DNA of 64,000 nucleotides from JAZGGS01 sp963764825 (GTDB lineage Bacteria > Bacteroidota > Ignavibacteria > Ignavibacteriales > Ignavibacteriaceae), in NCBI GenBank assembly GCA_963764825.1, contig CAVXUA010000005.1:1-64000 (forward strand). The letters are read 5' to 3'. The notes below the pieces were generated by a model, which saw only the letters and a list, made by a program, of their open reading frames with translations, was not told the DNA's origin and did not search any database. This document shows positions 56,264-64,000 of the stretch, piece by piece (the first letter of the stretch is position 1; each line of letters opens with the position of its first letter). The position numbers and the translations under genes were made by a program.

Positions 56264-58699
56264 ATGCAAGGAAAAAGCAAAATATTAATTAAAATATTCC
56301 TGGTCATTCTCGCTTGTTTAACTTTACTTCTCTTTAAAGATATTGAGAGCAGTATGAATAAAAGTATTGAGGAAGTTTATTCTTTAGTTGCAGGTGAAGA
56401 TGTTCCTGACACGAATATTGTAATTGTTCATATTTCTGCAGAGGATATTGAAAGTGTTGGCCCCTGGCCCATGAAACGAAGTTATTATGCATTGCTTATA
56501 AACAGCTTAACAAAGCTGGATGTGAAAAAAATTGGAATTGAAGTTTTTCTCAGCTCAAGAATGGTAATACAAACCATCTATGATAAGCTTCTGCAAAACG
56601 AAATTGAAAAATCGGGCAGAGTTGTATTAAGTTCACTTGCAGGTGGGATAATCAAACATGATGATAATTTTTATACCGATTCACTCAGTTATCCCAGTCC
56701 AAAGCTGTTGAACGAATCTTTTAGTACAGGTCATCTTAATTATATTAATGATGATGGGGTAGTAATTCCTTTTGAAGTTATTAACCAGGGAATTAAGGAA
56801 GAAGCATTTTCAACTAAACTTTTCAGCGTTAAGCGTCCGGCTAAATCGATTCTAATTAATTTTCACTCTTCGTGGAAGCAATTCAGGAATTACAGCTTAA
56901 TAGAATATTTTGACCTTGTAAATAATAACAACGCTCAACTGAAGAGTTTGAAGGGGAAGATTGTAATTATTGGAATAAGTGATCCGCAGTTTGCATCTAT
57001 CATAAAAACAAACTTTGATGACCTGCTCCCAGGAATCGCACTGCATGCATTTTCTTTAGATAATCTTTTAAACACAAATTGGATGATTACCGAATATTAT
57101 CTTCCATCGGCGATCGTATTGGTTTTGCTAATTTTGTTGTTCATATTTTTTCTATCCAAGATTCACCTCAAACAGATAACTATTTATTTAGTATCACTTT
57201 TATTTTTCATCGTTATAACATTTACCTGTTTTACATTCCTAAATTTTAAGATTGCACATGCTTTTTTCATCCTACCCATTTTTATGTTTGCTTTAGCAGA
57301 TCTGGGCTACTACTTCCTTGATAAGAAACATTTGCTTAAAGGAGCACTTGGTGAAAGTGAAATACTAAAATCTCTGCTTGTTAAAAAGGAGAATGAATTG
57401 TCACGAATGCAGCAAGAATTGGATGTTACTGAAGATGAAGGATCGGTAAAGATTATTGATAAAATTAAAAAGTTGAAATCGGATATTGAAAAACTGAAAG
57501 AAGATGAAGAAGACAGTACTAGAATTGAAATAACGGAAATTAAAAAAGCAGAGAATTTTTTCGGGATCGTTTTTTCTTCCGAAATAATGGCAAAGACTGT
57601 TGATTTAATAAAGAAAGCCGCTCCCACAGACACAACTGTCTTAATTATTGGTGAAAGCGGAACGGGAAAAGAACTGGCTGCAAAGGCCATTCATTTATTA
57701 AGCAACAGGAAGGATAAAAACTTTGTAGCCGTAAACTGTGGAGCACTATCAGAAAATCTGTTAGAAAGTGAATTATTCGGACACGTGCGAGGTGCTTTTA
57801 CAGGTGCTTCGGCGGATAAAGCTGGAAGGTTTGAAACTGCTGATAAAGGAACAATATTTTTGGATGAAATTGGTGAGACATCGGAAAACTTTCAGGTTAA
57901 AATGCTTAGAGTTTTACAATCGGGTGAAATTGAAAAGGTTGGTTCTTCTACTCCTAACAGGGTTGATGTGAGAATAGTTGCAGCTTCAAACAAGCAACTG
58001 GAAACTGTGGTTGCTGAAAGAAAATTCCGTGAAGATCTGTATTACCGTTTAAATGTTTTTAGAATCGATCTCCCTCCGTTAAGAGAAAGAAAAGAAGATA
58101 TAGAACTGCTGGCTACACATTTTCTTGCAAATGAAGCAAACGGAATCAGTTTATCAAAAGCTGCCTCAAAAGCTTTAATTGTTTGCGATTGGAAAGGGAA
58201 TGTGAGAGAGCTGGAATCTGTTATAAAACGTGCTGTTATATTTGCAAAATCAGATAAACGGGATCTTATCAGGTTATCCGATCTTCCCAAAGATATTGTT
58301 AAAGAAAGCAAATATAATTTTGAAGACCTTGTGCTTGAATTTTTACGGGAAAAAAAGTTTAGTCATTCTTCAATTTCGGAAACAGCAAAGGAACTTGGAA
58401 ATGTAAATCGTACAATGATTGCGGAAAATTTTCGGGGGATTGTCTTCAAAACTCTTTGCGAAAATAATTTTGAAATAGAAATGGCTGCCTCGATCATTGC
58501 CTCTACTGATAACGAAATAGTGGTTAATAAAGTGCAAAGTAAAATTGATACTTTCATTATAAATATTAAGCAGGATATTTTAAATGAAGAGACAAGCGAT
58601 TTTAACCAGGTTAAATTATCATTCAAATCAAAGTATAAAAACCTTCCCGTTAAATTTCATCCCTACCTTGATGAAATAATAAAAACTAACCTCGGCTAA
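56264..58699 (+). CDS. CHASE2-domain membrane sigma-54 activator
   Basis: An intact 811-residue protein. Helix 1 (ILIKIFLVILACLTLLLF) is followed by a CHASE2 extracytoplasmic domain to about residue 270, three membrane helices (278-345), a charged coiled coil (365-425) and a sigma-54 AAA+ domain with Walker A IGESGTGKELAA (about 461), the sigma-54-contact loop GAFTGA (about 510) and FLDEIGE. The C-terminal 130 residues include a possible helix-turn-helix (SISETAKELGNVNRTMIAEN). There is no kinase or receiver, so sensing and transcription activation are joined in one membrane protein. The stimulus and target promoter are unknown. ATG 56264 has no clear ribosome site. Confidence 0.9.
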   Translation: MQGKSKILIKIFLVILACLTLLLFKDIESSMNKSIEEVYSLVAGEDVPDTNIVIVHISAEDIESVGPWPMKRSYYALLINSLTKLDVKKIGIEVFLSSRMVIQTIYDKLLQNEIEKSGRVVLSSLAGGIIKHDDNFYTDSLSYPSPKLLNESFSTGHLNYINDDGVVIPFEVINQGIKEEAFSTKLFSVKRPAKSILINFHSSWKQFRNYSLIEYFDLVNNNNAQLKSLKGKIVIIGISDPQFASIIKTNFDDLLPGIALHAFSLDNLLNTNWMITEYYLPSAIVLVLLILLFIFFLSKIHLKQITIYLVSLLFFIVITFTCFTFLNFKIAHAFFILPIFMFALADLGYYFLDKKHLLKGALGESEILKSLLVKKENELSRMQQELDVTEDEGSVKIIDKIKKLKSDIEKLKEDEEDSTRIEITEIKKAENFFGIVFSSEIMAKTVDLIKKAAPTDTTVLIIGESGTGKELAAKAIHLLSNRKDKNFVAVNCGALSENLLESELFGHVRGAFTGASADKAGRFETADKGTIFLDEIGETSENFQVKMLRVLQSGEIEKVGSSTPNRVDVRIVAASNKQLETVVAERKFREDLYYRLNVFRIDLPPLRERKEDIELLATHFLANEANGISLSKAASKALIVCDWKGNVRELESVIKRAVIFAKSDKRDLIRLSDLPKDIVKESKYNFEDLVLEFLREKKFSHSSISETAKELGNVNRTMIAENFRGIVFKTLCENNFEIEMAASIIASTDNEIVVNKVQSKIDTFIINIKQDILNEETSDFNQVKLSFKSKYKNLPVKFHPYLDEIIKTNLG

Positions 58700-58848
58700 T
58701 CATTTTTTGTAATCGATGTAACCATTCAACGTAAATATTCGTCTTAATAAAACGATAATTGTCCGTAAACTTATTTTAGTTACACATATATCTTATTTTT
58801 ATTTATTATAAAAACTGAATTTTTTATTGATTACAAATCGGAGGCGAA

Positions 58849-59736
58849 ATGCTGCTTAAAAGTTTCTATTTATCATTATTTTTTCTTTCTTTTTCATTTA
58901 CTTCGTTACTGCTTGCACAGGATTCCACAGAATGTGATGAAGGATGGAATTGGGAATGGGAAGATGTTGACGAATGGGTTGACTGGGATAAAAAGCAGCC
59001 TTCTATCTCGCTGCATTACGGTTTCTCTAAACTTTCCAGAAATAATGTTACTGCTCCCTTTGCCGACAATAATTTAATTGAATTAAAACTTGGTTATACT
59101 ACAGAAAAAAACAGCAGTTACGATGAATTTCTTAACCGGTATAAGTACCGTTACTTATTTGTTTCTAATAATTCTACAAAATTAGCAGGAGAATCGGAGA
59201 CAACAAGTAATATTGAAACAAACAACTGGCGGTTTGGTTTTGGAAGAGCCAACGGCTACGGTTATAAAATTGGTGAGAGTGCTTCAGTCGTTCCATATTT
59301 TGCTACTTCTATAGATTGGACACGAATCGATTTTGGGAATGACACACTCAATGTGAACGATGAAAGAGTTAAAGAACTGTACGATGGTACTTTCAGATTT
59401 GGCTCCAGCAACGAAGCCGGAATCAAGTTCCAGGCAACCAGGTTGATAACCTTAGAAGCCGGGTTCGAGCGATCGATAGTGTTTGAGAGACATCTTTTCT
59501 GGAAATGGGCAGGAAGCGGTATTCTTGAACTAATTGCTCATGGTTTGCTGGATACTTTTATAAATGAAATACTAGATTCATCCCCTGCTGCAGGACCTGT
59601 AGTTTTTTTCCTATTGAAGAGTGCACTTGGATGGGGAATTTACGAATTAAGACAGGATAAAATGAACTGGCCGTTTACCAGTGAACCGCCTCTCGCGTTT
59701 GATAATATTAAGTTTGGTGTAACGATTGTGTTTTAA
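58849..59736 (+). CDS. Outer-membrane beta-barrel-like protein, unknown function
   Basis: A 295-residue exported protein; GGAGG precedes ATG 58849. Signal peptide to about residue 24 (LLLAQDS). A Trp/Glu/Asp-rich stretch (EGWNWEWEDVDEWVDWDKK) follows, then alternating amphipathic strands (ISLHYGFSKLS, IELKLGYTTEK, WRFGFGRANGYGYKIG) with an aromatic final residue (FGVTIVF), as in outer-membrane barrels. No family is recognised. It is monocistronic with a terminator after it. Confidence 0.65.
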   Translation: MLLKSFYLSLFFLSFSFTSLLLAQDSTECDEGWNWEWEDVDEWVDWDKKQPSISLHYGFSKLSRNNVTAPFADNNLIELKLGYTTEKNSSYDEFLNRYKYRYLFVSNNSTKLAGESETTSNIETNNWRFGFGRANGYGYKIGESASVVPYFATSIDWTRIDFGNDTLNVNDERVKELYDGTFRFGSSNEAGIKFQATRLITLEAGFERSIVFERHLFWKWAGSGILELIAHGLLDTFINEILDSSPAAGPVVFFLLKSALGWGIYELRQDKMNWPFTSEPPLAFDNIKFGVTIVF

Positions 59737-59757
59737 TTTTTTCCCGATACAAACTAT

Positions 59758-59790
59758 AAAGGGACAGCTAGGGTTGTTGTCTCTTTTTTA
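59758..59790 (+). terminator. Terminator after the barrel-like gene
   Basis: AAAGGGACA (59758-59766) pairs with TGTCTCTTT (59778-59786), one G-T pair, followed by a T run. It lies 22 bases after the stop. Confidence 0.75.
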
Positions 59791-59808
59791 ATCCCGTTAT
59801 TTTATCTA

Positions 59809-62216
59809 TTATTTTATTACCATCATTTTCTTTATGCCTGTATAATCTCCTCCATTTTTTCCAACACTTATTTTATAGATGTATACTCCACTTACTAAGT
59901 TTAATGCATTTAACTCTACCTCGTGAACTCCCATTTCTAATTGTTTATCAACCATTGTAGCAACCTTTTCACCCAATACTGAGTATAGTGAAATGTTTAC
60001 CCAGTTATCTTCCTTTATACTGAATCTGATTGTTGTGCTTGGATTAAAAGGATTTGGATAGTTCTGATAGAGTGAATATTCATTTGTAATTATGCTGACT
60101 TCGACTAGATCGGAATATGCAAAGTTTCCATCAGTATCTACTTGCTTTAACCGATAATGGAACCAGCTTCCTCCCATAGGTTTTTTATCAACAAATATAT
60201 AATCTTTAGGTGAGTTAGTATTTCCGTGTCCTTCCACAAATCCGATTTTTCTCCAATCATCTTTATTAACTGATCTTTCTACTTCAAACCCATAGTTACT
60301 AACCTCAGTTTCAGTCCGCCAGCTTAACTTAACTGATGAACCAATAACTGAAGCTGAAAATGATGATAGTTCTACTGGAAGAGGATCTGAAGTATTTATT
60401 GTAGCATATATATCAAGTTTACCGAACCCGTATGTTGAATTGGGAACCGTTCCAGTGTATTCATCAACTCCGGTATAATTCCTCAACGCACTATACAAAT
60501 CCAACGGTGATGCATTGGGAAATTTATTTAAAAACAATGCGGCAGCGCCTGCACACTGGGGCGCATCCATACTGGAGCCCTGCATTACGTAATAATCAGC
60601 GTCTCCGGTTGTATTTCCATTATTATCAATCCAATATAAATCAGGTACAGTAAGAACATCTCTATCCTTTATGGAAATGATCGCACTCCCGGGGGCAACA
60701 AGATCAGGTTTTTGTAAACCGTCAATCCTTGGTCCCCTGCTGGAAAATGACATAATTTCATTTTGAGTTTCATTGAATGCATAAACCAAACCATTATATG
60801 CATTCCATTCTACTCTTGAATTGAAAGCACCAACACAAAAACCATAAGTTGCAGTTGCGGGAGATACTATGGTATAGTTCGGATCAGGATTGTCGAAAGA
60901 TACTTTCCCGTTGTTATAATATTCATATATGTGAAAAGTTTGTGTGTTAGAAGATAGATTATCTACTTTAAGATGATAGGTGCTGTTTCCTTCCGGCAAC
61001 TTGAATAATGTTTGTGAATATTGAGATTCTGTTCCTCTTGTACTTTCTGTTTGTCCATAGACGTACGTATTTGTAATTTCTTGAAATAAGTTATCATAAT
61101 ATTTTAGAAACTAAATTATTATTTAATACCCAAACTATCAAACCAAACAAGATTAAAAAAAAGATATGTATTGTTTGCTGCACCGGTCACATTAATTTGT
61201 ATAAAATTACTTGTATCGTTACCAGCAACAGTACCTGAATAGTGTCTTGCTGACGAACCATCATTCCCAGCAGCAAGAAAAACCGGAACTCCCTGACTAT
61301 AACACCAATCAACTTTTTGATCCTTTGTTGAGGAACCGTAATGATATGTATCCCAACTTCCATAACTCATTGAGATAATATCAACACTATAAATATTCAC
61401 TGCTGCATCCATTGCATTCAAAATAGCATTAGTTGAAGCCCCGGCTGAAAAATCACTGCCAATTTTAAGAAATACAAGACCGGCAGATGGCGCCACTCCT
61501 TTATAAGGATTTCCACCGTTGCCAATATTGCTATTTGATAATACCCCTCTGCCAAGAACAGATCCAGTGACGTGATTACCATGACCGGTGACTTGATTTT
61601 CAACATCATCGTCTAATGTTGGGTATGTAGAATAATCTTTTTTTACTATTATTGATGGTAAATCAGGATTTAGAGGTTCAGTATCCAATCCCGAATCTAA
61701 TACTGCCACCTTAACTCCATCACCAGTCCAGCCTTGTAACCAAACATCATCTGCATTTAAAAGCCGGTCAGCTTCGTTATTTTGTGGAAAGGAAAGTTGT
61801 TCTGCCGAATCAATTTTTTTTACAATATCTAAAGCCAGAGCATTAATAAAATTATCGACTTTTAACTTGGCTAAGATGAATCCGTAGGGATGATCATATA
61901 CTGGAGGAGTCCAGGAATTTTCAATATAATTGAGGCCCACCGATTGAAAAGAAACTAAATCAGCCATGGATGGATAGTGCTCAAGATAAATAACTACTTG
62001 TATGTCTTATTGGAAGAGCTGCCTGTTGGATCTCTTTTAAGTAGAAGCTGTTTTTCACTGACTATTTTAATCAGTTCCCCGCTCCATATTTTACTAACAA
62101 ATTTTTCCGGAATAGATACTATATCATTTGTAGTAAGTTCTAAAGGTTGTTGAGCATAAACTATAAAACTTACTAAATAAAAAAATTAGCCATTTCCACA
62201 ATTTTTTCATCATCAT
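59809..62216 (-). CDS. Secreted subtilisin-like (S8) protease with T9SS sorting tail, frameshifted
   Basis: About 800 residues. A start at 62216-62210 (MMMKKLWKWLIFLF) gives a signal peptide broken in an A run near 62178. A prodomain follows with a further change near 62005, then the S8 domain: Asp in AVLDSGLDTE, His in TGHGNHVTGSVLG, a long insertion (about residues 380-470), and Ser in QGSSMDAPQCAGAAAL. A change near 61115 separates the two halves. After the protease are an Fn3-like region (FSASVIGSSVKLSWRTETEV) and a type A sorting domain (LYQNYPNPFNPSTTIRFSI through GIKKMMVIK). It should be secreted by type IX secretion and anchored at or released from the surface. Confidence 0.9.
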
Positions 62217-62404
62217 CTGCCATTATTTGATATGATTAAAACCAACAACAGCAGAATCCAAATTGCAATGCCATCTAAAAGCTTTATCTTTAATAAAAAA
62301 TGCGCAATTCCTAAAGAGATAATTGCATATAAAGTAAGTTTTACCGATGGAGGTGGGGATGTTTAGCAGATAGGTTAAAGTAGTATATGAAGTATTTTAA
62401 ACAG

Positions 62405-62430
62405 TAAAAAAGGCGGCACAAAGCCGCCTT
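62405..62430 (-). terminator. Intrinsic terminator of the DUF2341 surface-protein gene
   Basis: AAGGCGGC (62410-62417) pairs with GCCGCCTT (62423-62430) around a five-base loop. On the minus strand it is followed by six T, correct for the gene ending at 62516. Confidence 0.85.
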
Positions 62431-62447
62431 ATTTATCCAAGAAACTG

Positions 62448-62496
62448 TGTCACACTGAGTTTGACCGCTGTTAAGCAGGCTCGTCGAAGTGTGACA
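62448..62496. repeat. REP-like inverted repeat (CTGAG...GTCGAAG type)
   Basis: TGTCACACT (62448-62456) and AGTGTGACA (62488-62496) form a perfect nine-base stem around CTGAG- and CGTCGAAG-like inner parts. This wording matches a well-known class of dispersed intergenic repeat. It sits between the T9SS gene stop and its terminator. Confidence 0.6.
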
Positions 62497-62515
62497 ATAA
62501 ATTACGATACAAAGA

Positions 62516-64000
62516 TTACTTCATCAGAATCATCTTCTTAGTTTCAACAAAATCTCCTGCTTGTATGCGGTAAAAATATGCACCGCTTGAAAATTCACTT
62601 GCATTAAATTCTACCTCATATCTCCCTTCATCTCTATATTCTTCAACAAGCGTAGCGATTTCTTTTCCCAACATATCAAATACTTTCAGAGTTACATTTC
62701 CTTTCTCAGGTATCTGATATACAATCCTTGTTGTTGGATTAAATGGATTTGGATAATTCTGACTTAGACTCATAAATTCATTAGGAACACATAAATCAAT
62801 TTCTAATAGCTTTTGAATATTCAAACTGTCCATCATATATCAATTTGTTTTAATCTGTATGAATATTCTTCACTGCAGTTCAATGTCTTATCTATCAAAT
62901 GAATAATATTTTGGTGAGTTACTGTTACCATTGCCCTTCAACAAATCCTATCTTTTCCCATTCTAGAGTATTAGAAAATCTACCGCCATCTTTACGCTCT
63001 ATGTCAAATCCATAATTGTTAACTTCAGTTTCAGTCCGCCAGATTAACTTAACTGATGAACCAATAACAGAAGCAGAAAATGATGATAAGTTCTACTGGA
63101 AGATGGATTAGGCTTCTTCCTCGCCAACAGTAGCTATAGGATCTACTCCTGCCCATTTCCGTACCCTTGTCCAGTCAACTATAAATTGATTAGCCGTTTC
63201 CATAAGACATTAGAAATGGTGGCAAGTTCAATAGTTGGAACATTTGTTGCTGACAATTTCAACTGGATTATCATCAATCTGGAAACCGGCTGTTCCCAGA
63301 ACTTTGACGATACAAATGAAAAATATGCCAACTATTGTCTGAAGCTTGATGCCATATCCACGAACGGTTATAGCTGAACCAGCTTGAGGTATTGTCGCTG
63401 CCAGAATCCGTAATAGAAGGAAAATCATCTAAAATTCGTAATATAATTCAGCAAAGCTGTGCCTGATCAGAAAAAACCAACTTCCATTATCAAATTTGCT
63501 GTGCCTTGATTTGGATGTCTTGCACGGGTCTCTCCAATATAATCCCATACCAAAATGGCTTATTAGCATTAATTTTAACATTAAGGTTACAGTGATGCAT
63601 TTATTGTAAATTAAACCACTTCGCTAACAGGTGTTTGTGCTTGAAGTACCACTTGCAAAAGTCCACTTAGTAAGGTCAAGACTTGTTCCATCAAAACCAT
63701 CAAAAAAATCGAAAACTAACATCTCCATTGTTAATAATATGCTTGGAGGAACCTGATAAACCGGCTGAGTGGCTATACACAATCGATATTGACCTACTGC
63801 TTGGACCACCTGTGTATGAAAAAACATATTCATCTCCAATTCAGCGTAACAGCACCACGGAAAGTATTAAACTCATCTACCACGTGGGAACAATAATTCC
63901 ATGCTTTGTATGAATGTCTGCCAGTCTGTAGTTGTAGCTGCAATGCTGTTTGCCAGGGTGAAGATACTTGTTGGACTAACAGTATAACCTATATAATAAA
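62516..64000 (-). CDS. T9SS-secreted DUF2341/LamG-like surface protein, heavily frameshifted, 5' end off window
   Basis: The C-terminus is a clear sorting domain (SLSQNYPNPFNPTTRIVYQI through ETKKMILMK). Upstream, in changing frames, are an Fn3-like stretch nearly identical to that of the neighbouring protease (FSASVIGSSVKLIWRTETEV), FIVDWTRVRKWAGVDPIATV, and FFDGFDGTSLDLTKWTFASG with NNGDVSFRFFDG before it, which is the DUF2341/concanavalin-like pattern of surface glycan-binding proteins. At least eight frame changes fall between 62830 and 64000, the densest of the window. The gene continues past the right edge, so the start is unknown. Confidence 0.75.

Noticed and set aside
1..64000. tRNA, rRNA, riboswitch, insertion sequence, prophage or attachment site
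   Set aside because: I looked in the gaps and at gene ends and saw no cloverleaf ends, conserved rRNA words, transposase motifs or flanking direct repeats; a covariance search would be needed to exclude small RNAs.

Overview
The window is AT-rich bacterial chromosome that reads like a member of the Ignavibacteria or a relative on the Bacteroidota/Chlorobi side. The signs are type IX secretion (T9SS) sorting tails with the NYPNPFNPST motif on secreted proteins, an OmpA protein with thrombospondin type 3 repeats, a beta-propeller two-component sensor, and DUF4301, DUF4920 and DUF2652 proteins. No rRNA, tRNA, CRISPR array or insertion sequence was recognised. The assignment rests on gene content only. 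About half of the recognisable proteins are split by single-base frame changes, many in or next to short homopolymers. In nearly all cases the conserved protein continues in the next frame, so I treat these as sequencing or consensus indels and give one entry per reconstructed gene.

Region 1 (1-18.7 kb) is an exopolysaccharide/capsule locus with two divergent arms around an AT-rich gap at 11468-12042. The minus arm runs, in transcription order: Wza-like export protein, Wzc-like tyrosine autokinase, LbH acyltransferase, acyl carrier protein, asparagine-synthase-type amidotransferase, AMP-forming acyl ligase, NAD-synthetase-like protein, glyoxalase-fold protein, and a polysaccharide deacetylase joined in frame to a GT4 glycosyltransferase. 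The plus arm has a DegT aminotransferase, two SDR epimerase/dehydratases, an initiating sugar phosphotransferase, a Gfo/Idh dehydrogenase and a WbpD-like N-acetyltransferase. DegT, Gfo/Idh and WbpD resemble a route to a diacetamido uronic acid. The minus arm resembles exosortase-A-type polysaccharide loci, but no exosortase is seen.

Region 2 (18.7-30.9 kb) holds an OmpA/TSP3 protein, an M24 aminopeptidase P, indolepyruvate:ferredoxin oxidoreductase (iorA/iorB), a membrane GT-C type mannosyltransferase-like protein, and a beta-propeller histidine kinase overlapping its NarL-type response regulator. A perfect 20-bp palindrome and an 88-aa protein of unknown function follow.

Region 3 (31.0-39.8 kb) is the most interesting part: a one-direction run of eukaryotic-like phospho-signalling genes. 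It contains a zinc-ribbon/FHA protein, a PP2C phosphatase, an M48 metalloprotease, a zinc-ribbon membrane protein, a LEA2-type envelope protein, an FHA-FHA-ABC transporter resembling mycobacterial Rv1747, and two tandem-duplicated Ser/Thr kinases with different C-termini. It looks like a phosphorylation-gated exporter module.

Region 4 (39.8-58.7 kb) contains DUF4301, a PLP desulfhydrase/deaminase, three PAS histidine kinases (one with an N-terminal receiver), an MFS transporter, a NarL regulator, a trypsin-like lipoprotein, a cyclase-like DUF2652 protein, mnmA, small membrane/envelope proteins and a CHASE2-sigma54 activator. Region 5 (58.8-64 kb) has an outer-membrane-like protein and two T9SS-secreted proteins: a subtilisin-like protease and a DUF2341-like surface protein that runs off the right edge.
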